From Candidatus Poribacteria bacterium (GTDB lineage: Bacteria > Poribacteria > WGA-4E > WGA-3G), in NCBI GenBank assembly GCA_022827225.1, contig JAJDTJ010000106.1, forward strand, positions 1 through 64,000: 64,000 nt of DNA, read 5' to 3'. Within the stretch, counting starts at the first letter, position 1. Each line of letters starts with the position of its first letter. A program made the translations under genes and the position numbers. The notes below the pieces were generated by a model. The model worked only from the letters and a program-made list of their open reading frames with translations. It ran no database searches and was not told the DNA's origin. Positions 1 to 7,962 of the stretch are shown piece after piece.

Positions 1-572
1 AAATCCGATAGAATATCTCCTAAGCAGAGAAGGAGGTCCATTTTTTACGTTCCTTTCAAAACTTTTGTCTGTTTATGAAAGGATACCTCTTTTTCTGCTT
101 TAAAACACCTTAATTCTTAAAATTGTCCAAACTTTAGTAAAGAATAATTCGTTGAGTTAATCCGTTGAAGGATTTCCTTTATCTCGGTTATACTTGTTTG
201 CCCCAAGTCTCGAACAACAACTTCATACTTTAAAAAATTTATTTTTTTTTCATGAGTGAGGTCAGAATAAGGCGAGATTCCTTTGGTCAGTTTTAAATCT
301 TGCGACTGAGAAAAATACTGATACAAAGTAGTCAATCTCTGTTGACCATCTACTAACATTTCTATTGCTTCCCCAGTATCAGGATTCACTTCACCTGCAG
401 CAATGTATATTTCTGGAAAAGGATATCCTCGCAAAACTGTTTCAATAAAGGCACTTTTGTGCTTATTTGACCACACTAAATTTCTTTGAAACTCAGGACT
501 CGGAACTAAAGTTCCGTTCCTAATAGCTGTCAGTAATTCGCGTATTGTTTTATTTGTCGCTAATGTCTTCAT
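1..572 (-). pseudogene. Truncated DUF262 (GmrSD-like, ParB-fold) protein
   Basis: The intact part (117-572, 151 aa) is the N-terminal half of a DUF262 protein. It has a PEFQRNLVW segment near residue 26, RGYPFPEIY near 48 and the signature DGQQRLTT at 75-82, and ends just after INSTNYSL, where full-length relatives continue for 200 or more residues. DUF262 proteins act in type IV restriction (GmrS) and other defence contexts. Past the stop, toward position 1, other frames give family-like scraps, which suggests frameshifts rather than a natural end. The ATG at 572 is chosen because GGAGG lies 7 bases upstream; the longer frame to 674 has no such site. The HNH genes next door make a defence role plausible. 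The pseudogene status is inferred. Confidence 0.6.
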
Positions 573-793
573 AATATTCCTCCAAGTTTCTACATTTCTG
601 TATATAAATTTTCTGATAGTTCTGTAAAAAATCATTTCAACTATATAACGCACCTGCAATCTTATAATCACCATAGGATTTTTTGCTTAAATAATGATGC
701 GTAAAAGATAGTCTATTCTCAATCGTGCTCTATCATAACTACTTGTAAGAAACAATAACATATTTGCTACAAACAGTCAATCAAAAACAAAAA

Positions 794-1387
794 TCAGACT
801 GAATGTTTTGTATCGGGACGCTCAATATGACCATTAACATCGTGTGTATCGTAAACATCAAAAACGGCCTGGCAAAACGCTATTATCTTTTCGTCCTGAT
901 TTTCCAATGCTGTCTCGTACATTCTGATAAAATACCTTTTGCCGGCCTCAGTTTGCGAATAGTTATGCTTGCGCAAATTATGCTCATAACAGAGAGTTTG
1001 ACCGTTCTCAATTGTGTTTGTTCCACCTTTATCTTTCGGTTTGATATGGTCAGCAGCAATCGTAACACCATCTGCTTCTCCACGCCCACAAACAACACAG
1101 CGGCGGCCGTCGCGCTCAAAAATGGCTTCCCTATCCCGTGGCGAAAACTCAAATAGTGTAACCTCGTGTACGTGATCTGGGTCGTACTTATATACACCTT
1201 TCTTGCTCTTAATCAGCTTTCCTTCTTGATGGAGTTGCCTGATGGTTCGCCAGGGATCTCTCGGCGGATTGCCGTGTTCTTCCTGATACTGTTCTGTTAC
1301 CCAATCAACCACGGGACCATGCGGGAGTTCTTCATTCGGATGATTGACGAAATACTCCATCACAAGTTCACGAATTGTCTTGGCCAT
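794..1387 (-). CDS. HNH endonuclease with N-terminal winged-helix-like domain (copy 1)
   Basis: 197 aa. The first 80 residues (MAKTIRELVMEYF, HGPVVDWVTEQY) look like a small winged-helix DNA-binding domain and end in KGVYKYDPDH. The HNH nuclease follows: a CVVC zinc knuckle, the AADHIKP motif with the catalytic D-H pair, GGTNT, LCYEHN, and a C-terminal helical tail. The start overlaps the 3' end of the upstream methyltransferase by 20 bp, so the two are probably translated together as a modification enzyme and its nuclease. It is a clear paralogue of the gene at 2462-3052. The ATG at 1387 is preferred over an upstream in-frame start because an AAGGAGAGG stretch precedes it. The family is certain; the restriction role is inferred. 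Confidence 0.85.
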   Translation of the reverse strand: MAKTIRELVMEYFVNHPNEELPHGPVVDWVTEQYQEEHGNPPRDPWRTIRQLHQEGKLIKSKKGVYKYDPDHVHEVTLFEFSPRDREAIFERDGRRCVVCGRGEADGVTIAADHIKPKDKGGTNTIENGQTLCYEHNLRKHNYSQTEAGKRYFIRMYETALENQDEKIIAFCQAVFDVYDTHDVNGHIERPDTKHSV

Positions 1388-2171
1388 GCAATACTTCCTC
1401 TCCTTCAAATAGATGTAATTGATCCGTAGCTTGTCCTATCCGATCTTTTGCGAGTTTGCAGTAATCCTGATCAACCTCAATTCCGATACCATAGCGTTTG
1501 TTTGTGCATGCAGCAACTAATGTAGTTCCGCTTCCCATAAACGGATCAAGGATTGTGTCACCTACATAACTAAAGAGTTTAATACAACGACGCGGGAGCT
1601 CTATCGGAAAAGGTGCGGGGTGACCAATCCGCTTTTTACTTTCCCCGGGGAAGGTCCAGAGACCGTTTGTCCATTCTATGAATTCCTCTCGATTCATATC
1701 CGATTCACCACTTCCGCTTGTTTTTTTCCACTGATCTTTGTAGAGAATTACGATCAGTTCAACAGGAGCAATGACATAGGGTGCGGATGCTCTCATCCAT
1801 GATCCCCAAGCAGTTCGCCTGGAGATGTTGCCTTCGTTCCATACGATGGTAGAGTGGTACTGAAACCCAGCAGCGGTTGCAAGCTTCGTCAAATCTGCCC
1901 CGACGTGCTGGTGTCCACCTTTATTCTTGTCTAATGGGATATTAAGGCAGAAACGTCCATCAGACTTAAGCCATCGAAAACAACGCGTGAACCATTTCTT
2001 GGAAAAAGCAAGATAGTCGGCATAAGAAAGGGCATCGTCATTTGAGTTATATTCTATATCAACGTTGTAAGGTGGTGACGTAACGATGAGGTCAACGCTG
2101 TCTTTTTTTATTGCTCGTGTAGTCAGGACATTTCCGTTGATTATTCTGAATTGCTCATTGGAAGAGATCAC
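1368..2171 (-). CDS. Beta-class site-specific DNA methyltransferase
   Basis: 267 aa. It transfers a methyl group from S-adenosylmethionine to an exocyclic amino group of adenine or cytosine in a specific DNA site. The catalytic motif TSPPYN lies near residue 32. The SAM-binding motif DPFMGSGTT is near the C-terminus, so the motif order is that of the beta class. The start is GTG with GGAG upstream, and a TTGACT-18 bp-TATGCT promoter lies about 80 bp further up. The HNH nuclease gene overlaps its end, which suggests a type II restriction-modification pair. The recognition sequence cannot be read from the protein. Confidence 0.88.
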   Translation of the reverse strand: MISSNEQFRIINGNVLTTRAIKKDSVDLIVTSPPYNVDIEYNSNDDALSYADYLAFSKKWFTRCFRWLKSDGRFCLNIPLDKNKGGHQHVGADLTKLATAAGFQYHSTIVWNEGNISRRTAWGSWMRASAPYVIAPVELIVILYKDQWKKTSGSGESDMNREEFIEWTNGLWTFPGESKKRIGHPAPFPIELPRRCIKLFSYVGDTILDPFMGSGTTLVAACTNKRYGIGIEVDQDYCKLAKDRIGQATDQLHLFEGEEVLHGQDNS

Positions 2172-2247
2172 ATCTTTCTCCTATGGACTAAGATAGGTGT
2201 TGAGAAATTTCTATATGCCAAATCGCACTCATATACTTCATTAAATT

Positions 2248-2277
2248 AGCATACCACAACAACGTGAAGTAAGTCAA
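2248..2277 (-). promoter_or_regulatory. Sigma70-type promoter of the methyltransferase-HNH pair
   Basis: On the minus strand TTGACT (2272-2277) and TATGCT (2248-2253) are separated by 18 bp, with an AT-rich stretch downstream. It sits about 77 bp upstream of the methyltransferase GTG. Confidence 0.55.
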
Positions 2278-2461
2278 GAACAAACGGAAAATCTGAAAGT
2301 AGTAAATCACCACTTCAATTTACGGTTAAAACCTTTACTTATAGGGATCGCGGCAAGTTCTGACAACTGATAGAGTATCCATGTTTCTTAGGAGATAAAG
2401 TTGGATAGTTGACAAGCCACGGAGTTCATTATATTCTATGAAAAGCAGTTGCGCTTTAGAA

Positions 2462-3052
2462 TCAGTGATTATTAGGTCGCGCGATATGCCCGTTTACGTC
2501 ATGTTCGTCGTAAGCGTCGAACACAGCTCGGCAGAAGGCGATCATTTTCTCATCACGATTTTGTAGAGCGGATTCATAAATATGTATAAAGAATCGCTTT
2601 CCCGCCTCCGTTTGCGTATAGTTTTTCTTCATATTGTTGTGGGTGATGCAAAGGGTCTCGCCGTTTTCAAGCGTGTTCGTTCCCCCTCTGGACTTCGGTA
2701 TTTTGTGGTCAGCAGCAATCTCGACTCCATCCTCTTGGCCAAGATTACAAACAACACACCGATAGTTATCTCGTTGAAAAATAGCTTGTTTGACAGAAGG
2801 AGGAAACTCTTGTAAATCAGCTTCGTGATCGTAGTCCGGATCATATTTGAAGATACCCCGTCGAACTTTAATCAATTTTCCTATTTCAGCAAGCCTCCTG
2901 ACAGCTCTCCGAACATCTTGTGGAGGGCTTTTGCCTTCGTTTTCCATGATATATTGTGCAGTTACCCACTCATCTACAGGTGCGTGTCTAAATTCTATTT
3001 TCGGGTGATTCATAAAAAAATTTAATATAAGTTCTTCAATTGTCTTTGCCAT
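2462..3052 (-). CDS. HNH endonuclease with N-terminal winged-helix-like domain (copy 2)
   Basis: 196 aa. The architecture matches the HNH protein at 794-1387: an N-terminal MAKTIEELI...DEWVTAQY domain, a KRGIFKYDPDY-like hinge (here RRGIFKYDPDY), then CVVC, AADHKIP, GGTNT and LCITHN. The two proteins are similar along their whole length, so they arose by duplication. This copy is last in a run of genes that begins with the PIN gene at 4985. Its start overlaps the end of the TPR gene by 17 bp and is preceded by AGAGGTGAGT. The nuclease fold is certain. Whether it partners the TPR protein or the nearby methyltransferase is open. Confidence 0.85.
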   Translation of the reverse strand: MAKTIEELILNFFMNHPKIEFRHAPVDEWVTAQYIMENEGKSPPQDVRRAVRRLAEIGKLIKVRRGIFKYDPDYDHEADLQEFPPSVKQAIFQRDNYRCVVCNLGQEDGVEIAADHKIPKSRGGTNTLENGETLCITHNNMKKNYTQTEAGKRFFIHIYESALQNRDEKMIAFCRAVFDAYDEHDVNGHIARPNNH

Positions 3053-3425
3053 ACTCACCTCTTTGACGGTAAAGGTCAGCGCGATAACCGTGGGCATCAG
3101 AATGTTCAGGGGCAAATTTTATTGTCATGCCAAAGTCCGCAATAGCTTTGCCGTACGCATCGTACTCTGCGTAAATTCTACCACGCTTGTAATAGGCATC
3201 GGCATAATCTGGCTTGAGTTCTATCGCTTTGGTATAGCCTGCGATGGCCTCGTCAAAATCAACTTTATCATCATAAGCACTGCCGCGTTTGTAATAGGCA
3301 TCGGCATGATTGGGTTCCTGCTTTATGACCTCGCTAAAGTCTGCGATGACTTTATCATACTCATGTTTTTTGTAGTAAGCGATGCCACGATTGTAATAGG
3401 CCGTGGAATCAGTCCGGTCTTGCAT
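3036..3425 (-). CDS. Small TPR-repeat protein
   Basis: 129 aa with about three TPR units (YYNRGIAYYKKHEYDKVIADF, then two YYKRG units). It has no signal peptide, so it is probably a cytosolic protein-binding scaffold. Its last 90 residues closely match the C-terminal 90 residues of the upstream antitoxin-TPR fusion, which points to a local duplication of about 290 bp. The ATG at 3425 has a strong GGGAGG site 5 bases upstream and overlaps the previous gene's end by 17 bp. It overlaps the HNH gene by the same amount. The partner is unknown. Confidence 0.75.
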   Translation of the reverse strand: MQDRTDSTAYYNRGIAYYKKHEYDKVIADFSEVIKQEPNHADAYYKRGSAYDDKVDFDEAIAGYTKAIELKPDYADAYYKRGRIYAEYDAYGKAIADFGMTIKFAPEHSDAHGYRADLYRQRGEYGKDN

Positions 3426-3630
3426 TATCGCCTCCCTTTGCGTGTTTGGAAACCAGTTCAAGCACGATAGGTACTAATTCTGTGGGCACTTCCATCAGCG
3501 TAACAGATTCATCCTGAAACGCAGCCTCATCTTCAGCAACAGCTTCATCTTCCGTCTGATTTTCGTAATAATCAATGACCTTTTGCACACGTTCCTCATC
3601 CCAGCTAGGGGGAAATTTATTCTGTCTCAT
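3409..3630 (-). CDS. Small acidic antitoxin-like protein
   Basis: 73 aa, starting MRQNKFPPSWDEERVQKVI and rich in acidic residues, with a conserved-looking tail (EVPTELVPIVLELVSKH). Proteins with this WDEERVQ...YYENQTEDE pattern are common as small orphan or antitoxin-like genes in multicellular-type bacteria; I recall the pattern but not a proven function. It lies between two TPR genes and appears to interrupt the duplicated TPR segment. AAGG precedes the ATG at 3630. No adjacent toxin other than the PIN gene at the operon head is visible. Confidence 0.6.
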   Translation of the reverse strand: MRQNKFPPSWDEERVQKVIDYYENQTEDEAVAEDEAAFQDESVTLMEVPTELVPIVLELVSKHAKGGDNARPD

Positions 3631-3679
3631 CGTCTGCCTTTCTTTGGTTGCTGTCGGCGGTAAGCCGTTAAAGGTTCCC

Positions 3680-4522
3680 TTAATTTTCAACGGCTTTGTC
3701 ATATTCGCTTGTATCACGGTAGAGGGTGGCGCGATAGTTATATGCATCGGCATGCTCAGGGTCAAGTTTTATCACAGCGCTAAAATCCTCAATGGCTTTG
3801 TTATATGCATCTTTTTCAACGTAAATTTTACCGCGATTGTAATATGCATCGGCATAATCTGGCTTGAGTTCTATCGCTTTGGTATAATCTGCGATGGCCT
3901 TGTCAAAATCAACTTTATCACGGTAAACATTGCCGCGATTGTAATAGGCTTTGGCATAATTAGGTTTCAGCATTATTGCCTCACTGTAGTCTTTAATGGC
4001 TTTATCATGCTCTCCGATGTAACTATAGGCGTTGCCGCGTTTAATATAGTCTTCAACCCCTTTTGGGTTGAGGGTCAGGGTTGCAGTGTAAAGTTTAATG
4101 TATCCTTCAGCGTCTTCCCTATTTTCAATTAGGAGCCGAGGGGTACCACCATTTAACTCTTGGCAGATTCTAGTAAACCCGATCAATCCAGCAACTCCGA
4201 GTCTATCAACAAGGGCTTGACTTCCGATCTCATAAACCTCAGTATCTGTCATTTTTCGGATTTCGCTTTGAGGTGCAGCAAATCTTTTGGCGCGTGCGCG
4301 TTCTTCTGCTTCTCTTGCTGTCCGCCCATCTTGGATCTGTTTGACGATAGTGTCAATATCAGGTTGGTTGGCTAACAATTTATGCCGGTCGACGGAGTAA
4401 TCGCCTTTACCGGGTTTGCAATACCGAATAAACCGTTGCACCTGAGAGGCACCGAGTTTATCCGTAAGGACTTTACGACTTATTTCATAAAGTTCATCAT
4501 CTGTCAGTTCTATTGCGTTCAT
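3680..4522 (-). CDS. Antitoxin-domain/TPR fusion protein, partner of PIN toxin (copy 1)
   Basis: 280 aa. Residues 1-60 carry a small helical domain (TDDELYEISRKVLTDKLGASQ, then GDYSVDRHKLLANQPDI). A shorter second copy follows around 91-115 (MTDTEVYEIGSQALVDRLG). Stand-alone versions of this domain sit beside PIN genes as likely antitoxins. From about residue 155 there are about four TPR units. The start overlaps the PIN gene by 26 bp, the tight coupling usual for toxin-antitoxin pairs. A full homologue with the same PIN neighbour is at 61927-62703. The antitoxin role is inferred from context; the TPR fusion is unusual. Confidence 0.75.
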   Translation of the reverse strand: MNAIELTDDELYEISRKVLTDKLGASQVQRFIRYCKPGKGDYSVDRHKLLANQPDIDTIVKQIQDGRTAREAEERARAKRFAAPQSEIRKMTDTEVYEIGSQALVDRLGVAGLIGFTRICQELNGGTPRLLIENREDAEGYIKLYTATLTLNPKGVEDYIKRGNAYSYIGEHDKAIKDYSEAIMLKPNYAKAYYNRGNVYRDKVDFDKAIADYTKAIELKPDYADAYYNRGKIYVEKDAYNKAIEDFSAVIKLDPEHADAYNYRATLYRDTSEYDKAVEN

Positions 4523-4985
4523 TTTCTGTTATTTCCTGAAGCCATGTATAAGGATTTTCAACATGGACGTGAAGTTGTGAAGCATCGCGTTTCGCTTTTC
4601 TAAGCAATTTGTCGTCTGTTGTGAGAAAGACATCCACAGAACCGCTTTCAGAGCAGGCGAGATGCAAAGCGTCCAACTCTCCAAAGCTTAATACTTCAAG
4701 TTGTTTAGATCTTGATTTTTCACCAATTCCAACGGAAACAGCCTGACGCCCTTCAGTCAACCACCCTTTGATGCGGAGACGTTGATCCAAGTCAGGGATA
4801 CGATTTATCTCAAAGATCAAAGCATCACTGGAGATCCAGTCCCAACGCCCCGCACGAAACTGAGAAATGATCGAATCAATAGCTTCGGTTTCTTGCCGGA
4901 TTCGAGTTTGCGTTTGACTGTCAAAAAAACGGTTCAAGCAACATGTATCAAGATAAATTTTCCAAGGATGCAAATTGTGCTGCAC
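4497..4985 (-). CDS. PIN-domain ribonuclease, probable toxin (copy 1)
   Basis: 162 aa. A PIN fold is indicated by YLDTCCL (first acidic residue D13), SSDALIFEI in the middle, ELDALHLA and FLTTDD near the end. PIN toxins cleave RNA using these acidic residues and a metal ion. The start is GTG; the same GTG with a GGAGTCT stretch upstream is found at the paralogue near 63.17 kb, which supports both starts. The downstream antitoxin-TPR gene overlaps by 26 bp. It is the first gene of the run that continues to the HNH gene at 2462. Confidence 0.82.
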   Translation of the reverse strand: MQHNLHPWKIYLDTCCLNRFFDSQTQTRIRQETEAIDSIISQFRAGRWDWISSDALIFEINRIPDLDQRLRIKGWLTEGRQAVSVGIGEKSRSKQLEVLSFGELDALHLACSESGSVDVFLTTDDKLLRKAKRDASQLHVHVENPYTWLQEITENERNRTDR

Positions 4986-5140
4986 AAGTAGATCCAGACT
5001 CCGAAACGTGAAACAAAGTAGAATACTTTAATAGGTTAGTATGTCACAACAAAGGAACAGATCAGAGGCATTCAATTTTCAAATTGTCTAAATGCACGTC
5101 GCATCCGTAAATGCCTGACGTGCCTTGCTCCATTTTCATT

Positions 5141-5292
5141 TTACGCGGGTCCAAGTTGTTCTGTAAGTTCCTTAATCCCAAGTTCATAAATCTCAAGATC
5201 TGTCATCTCTAAAATGTCCATTCTCTGTTTCCCGTAACCATATATATGGCAAATCAGTTTGCACATGTACATCCAAACCCTGTTTGGGAATA
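5141..5292 (-). pseudogene. Decayed third PIN/antitoxin pair
   Basis: Minus-strand translation of 5222-5290 gives GLDVHVQTDLPYIWLRETEN, matching the C-terminal tail of the PIN proteins (LHVHVENPYTWLQEITEN). An ATG at 5221 then opens a 26-codon frame, MDILEMTDLEIYELGIKEL and so on, which matches the first residues of the antitoxin domain and stops at 5141. The toxin-tail and antitoxin-head overlap of the intact pairs is preserved, but both ends are gone. This is a remnant, not a gene. Confidence 0.7.
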
Positions 5293-5672
5293 TTGTGTAA
5301 ATTGTTTGGTGGGCAATTACCTACATGCAATTATATCATAATATACGTTCAAATCACAAATTGTTTCTGTTCCGCAAAAAGGGTGTGTAAAGTTTTTGTC
5401 AATTGTCGTCTGAATTCGGTTCGCTTATGGGTTTCTGCGGATTTCTTCAAGTTCACCGGAAATCTCAGATTTTCACGGATTGAGAAATGCTTGGCGATTG
5501 AGCTCGTTAGGGCGCAAGCTAACAGCATACGCTACAAAAGAGCAGTTCTTATCGAACAGGGACTGTTAGATTTTTCGGTTCGTTGGGGTGCCAGCTAACA
5601 GCGGACACTACAAAAGAGGATGTGCTACGAAATCGCTCCAAAAACTTTACAGCCCTCCGAAAAAATATAAAT

Positions 5673-5701
5673 TTCACGAATACATAAAAATATGGTATAC
5701 T
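5673..5701 (+). promoter_or_regulatory. Probable promoter of the glycosidase-like gene
   Basis: TTCACG (5673-5678) and TATACT (5696-5701) are spaced 17 bp apart in an AT-rich stretch. The -35 is poor but the -10 is good. The gene starts 50 bp downstream. Confidence 0.45.
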
Positions 5702-5750
5702 ACAACTAACCGTAACCCAAAGATTCCATCCCTTCATTAGGAGCAAAGAG

Positions 5751-7646
5751 ATGATGTTCCCAACGATTGAAGCACAGATACAACTCCAGACACCACCAAC
5801 GTGGGCAGTGCTTGAACGTGAACTTATTGACAAAATCAATGACGCAGCGCCGCAGGTTTTGGAGAAATATACACGTCCAGATGGAACGTTGTATTGGCCG
5901 ACACATCCAGATTTTCAGAGCATTGATGGACTCGACGATGCTTATGAGAGTTTCCATAACTGGCCCCTGTTCTACATGCTTGGGGGAGACGCGCAGTTCT
6001 TGGTAGATGCGCAAACCGAGTTTGAGGTTATTACGAAAGATATGACACGATTCGGCTCAGGACACGGCTACCCGATGGTCGTTAAAGAGTATCAACCGGG
6101 ATATGACTGGTTTCATCAAAGTGAAGGTAACTATCTGTTTTATATGCTGTGCATGGCGGATCCGTCACATACAGAGAATATTGAACGCGCGATACGGTTC
6201 GCAGGATTCTTTATGAACGAAGACCCTGATGCACAGAATTACGATCCAGAACACAAAATCATCAAGTGTGCGATGAACGGTAGTAAAGGACCCGCGTTTT
6301 GGATCCTTGAAAGAGAATCTTTTTATCCGTCAATGGGTTACAATTTGCCGTTTATTGATGTTCCGGGCTGCACAAGTCGGGATGTGATGCTGGAAAGCGA
6401 AGAATTGCGCGATCTGATGGGGCGAATTATCTATGAACGACAAGGAAAAGGGGACGCGGTCGGCAATCTCGCTGCAACGACGCTTGCTACCAATGCATAT
6501 ATGTTCACAGGTGAAGAAAAATATCAAGCATGGGTTCAGGAATATGTTGATGCTTGGATTGCACGCACAGCAGAAAATGACGGGATTGTGCCGGATAACG
6601 TTGGGCTTTCGGGCATAATCGGTGAGCATATAGATGGTAAGTGGTATGGTTCACGGTATGGCTGGAGTTGGCCCCATGGGTGGCATAGCGTTGGTCAGGC
6701 GGTTAGTGTTGCTGCACAGAATGCGGCACTCCTCCACAGAGATTTAACTTATATGGACTTCCCGCGTTCCCAGATTGATGTTCTCATACAGCACGGTATA
6801 GAACACAACGACCAACTCTATGTGCCGCAGAAATATGGTGACCCTGGAATTGCAAACTATACGCCTGGTCCGTGGATGCAGTATCCGATAACAAACGAGG
6901 ATGGCACTGTTCTACAGATTGATGGTTGGTTTGAATTCATGCCGATGCATCCTTCTGATGTAGCGCATCTTTGGGCGATGTCAATGGATGATGCTGACCA
7001 AGACCGCGCGAAACAGATCGCAAAAAAGACGGGGTCGAAATTTGACATTAACGCATGGCATCACACTAAGGATAGTGGTGGTCGCGATGGCGGGTGGTTG
7101 GCGTATATGCGAGGTGATTATCCTGAATATCCAGAATCAATCCTCAACCATAACATATCACAAGTTGAACAACGACTCAACTACATGGAGAATGATGAGG
7201 AAGATCCAGCGGGATATGGAGACGCTTATTTCCAGAGGCGCAACCCCGTTACGTGTGAAGGACTCGTGCAGCTGACCTGCGGCGGTCCGTTGCCACACTA
7301 CAACGGCGGATTGTTCGTGACGCGGGTTCGGCATTTTGATGCCCAGCAGAAGCGACCGGGACTCCCACCGGATGTCGGTGCCTTGGTTACCGAAATGACA
7401 GCGGACACCGCCAGCCTGCAGCTTGTCAATCTCAGCACCACAGAACCGCGGGATGTCGTTGTGCAAGCGGGTGCAATGGGTGAACACAACTTCACTTCAG
7501 TGAACGTTAACGACGGTCAGAATAGGGACACCGTCTCGGTCAACGGGATGTTTCTTCACGTCCATCTACCACCCTACACACAAATCGACTTGGAATTAGG
7601 GATGCAGCGTTTCGTGAATGCGCCATCATATAGGCAGCCGTGGTGA
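5751..7646 (+). CDS. Large predicted six-hairpin glycosidase-like protein
   Basis: 631 aa without a signal peptide. The first 500 residues are rich in aromatic and acidic residues with repeated helical hairpin patterns (FHNWPLFYMLGGD, WFHQSEGNYLFYMLCM, YGWSWPHGWHSVGQA), typical of (alpha/alpha)6 barrel carbohydrate-active enzymes. The last 100 residues (FVTRVRHFDAQQKRPGLPPDVGALV, then beta-rich) look like a beta-sandwich. I cannot name a family or substrate; a glycoside hydrolase, lyase or isomerase are all possible. AGGAG lies 7 bases before the first ATG. It stands alone on the plus strand with its own promoter. Confidence 0.6.
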   Translation: MMFPTIEAQIQLQTPPTWAVLERELIDKINDAAPQVLEKYTRPDGTLYWPTHPDFQSIDGLDDAYESFHNWPLFYMLGGDAQFLVDAQTEFEVITKDMTRFGSGHGYPMVVKEYQPGYDWFHQSEGNYLFYMLCMADPSHTENIERAIRFAGFFMNEDPDAQNYDPEHKIIKCAMNGSKGPAFWILERESFYPSMGYNLPFIDVPGCTSRDVMLESEELRDLMGRIIYERQGKGDAVGNLAATTLATNAYMFTGEEKYQAWVQEYVDAWIARTAENDGIVPDNVGLSGIIGEHIDGKWYGSRYGWSWPHGWHSVGQAVSVAAQNAALLHRDLTYMDFPRSQIDVLIQHGIEHNDQLYVPQKYGDPGIANYTPGPWMQYPITNEDGTVLQIDGWFEFMPMHPSDVAHLWAMSMDDADQDRAKQIAKKTGSKFDINAWHHTKDSGGRDGGWLAYMRGDYPEYPESILNHNISQVEQRLNYMENDEEDPAGYGDAYFQRRNPVTCEGLVQLTCGGPLPHYNGGLFVTRVRHFDAQQKRPGLPPDVGALVTEMTADTASLQLVNLSTTEPRDVVVQAGAMGEHNFTSVNVNDGQNRDTVSVNGMFLHVHLPPYTQIDLELGMQRFVNAPSYRQPW

Positions 7647-7687
7647 AACAAGGGATATTGAATAAGTGTTGATGTTGTTCTATGCAC

Positions 7688-7888
7688 CTAAAGATCCTTG
7701 AGTGTTCCTTTCTCTTTTTCTTCAAGAGCCTCAGCAATTAGGAAATCCAATTTTCCTGCGTCTGAATCCGCTTCGATTTCTTGATCCCATTTTTCCCAAT
7801 CTAATTCGTTGAACCACTGCCGTAATTGTTTGTATTCAGCTTCAGGAAGCGCGAGAATTTGTTGTTGAATTTTCGTAAGACGTGACAT
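7688..7888 (-). CDS. Orphan antitoxin-like protein
   Basis: 66 aa, starting MSRLTKIQQQILALPEAEY. The pattern of a short 'lpe.ey.qlrqWf.e.dWe.wD' helix followed by an acidic DSDAGKLDFL segment and EALEEKEKG is that of small orphan antitoxins found without an adjacent toxin. GGAG is placed 8 bases before the ATG. No toxin gene adjoins it: the plus-strand neighbour is a glycosidase-like gene and the next minus-strand gene is a dehydrogenase. Confidence 0.6.
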   Translation of the reverse strand: MSRLTKIQQQILALPEAEYKQLRQWFNELDWEKWDQEIEADSDAGKLDFLIAEALEEKEKGTLKDL

Positions 7889-7962
7889 TATGCTTTCTCC
7901 TTTTGTTACAAATTGTCTCATAAATATGAGATTAGCACCTCACCAACGAAGGAACATAAAAC

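Larger units (their letters stand above)
4986..5750. other. 765-bp gene-poor stretch
   Basis: No convincing intact gene. It holds the PIN/antitoxin remnant, then two copies of a short repeat (AGCTAACAGC..AC.CTACAAAAGAG, near 5518 and 5594) related to sequence in the MITE-like element at 19.2 kb, and the promoter of the next gene. Confidence 0.6.

Noticed and set aside
803..1156. Plus-strand open frame across the HNH gene
   Set aside because: It is an antisense shadow of the HNH coding sequence, with Cys/Ile-rich composition and no ribosome site. Similar shadows lie opposite uvrA, ftsZ and the Mur genes.
5284..5598. Plus-strand frame in the 5 kb gap
   Set aside because: Its composition is not coding-like and it runs over the PIN/antitoxin remnant and short repeats.
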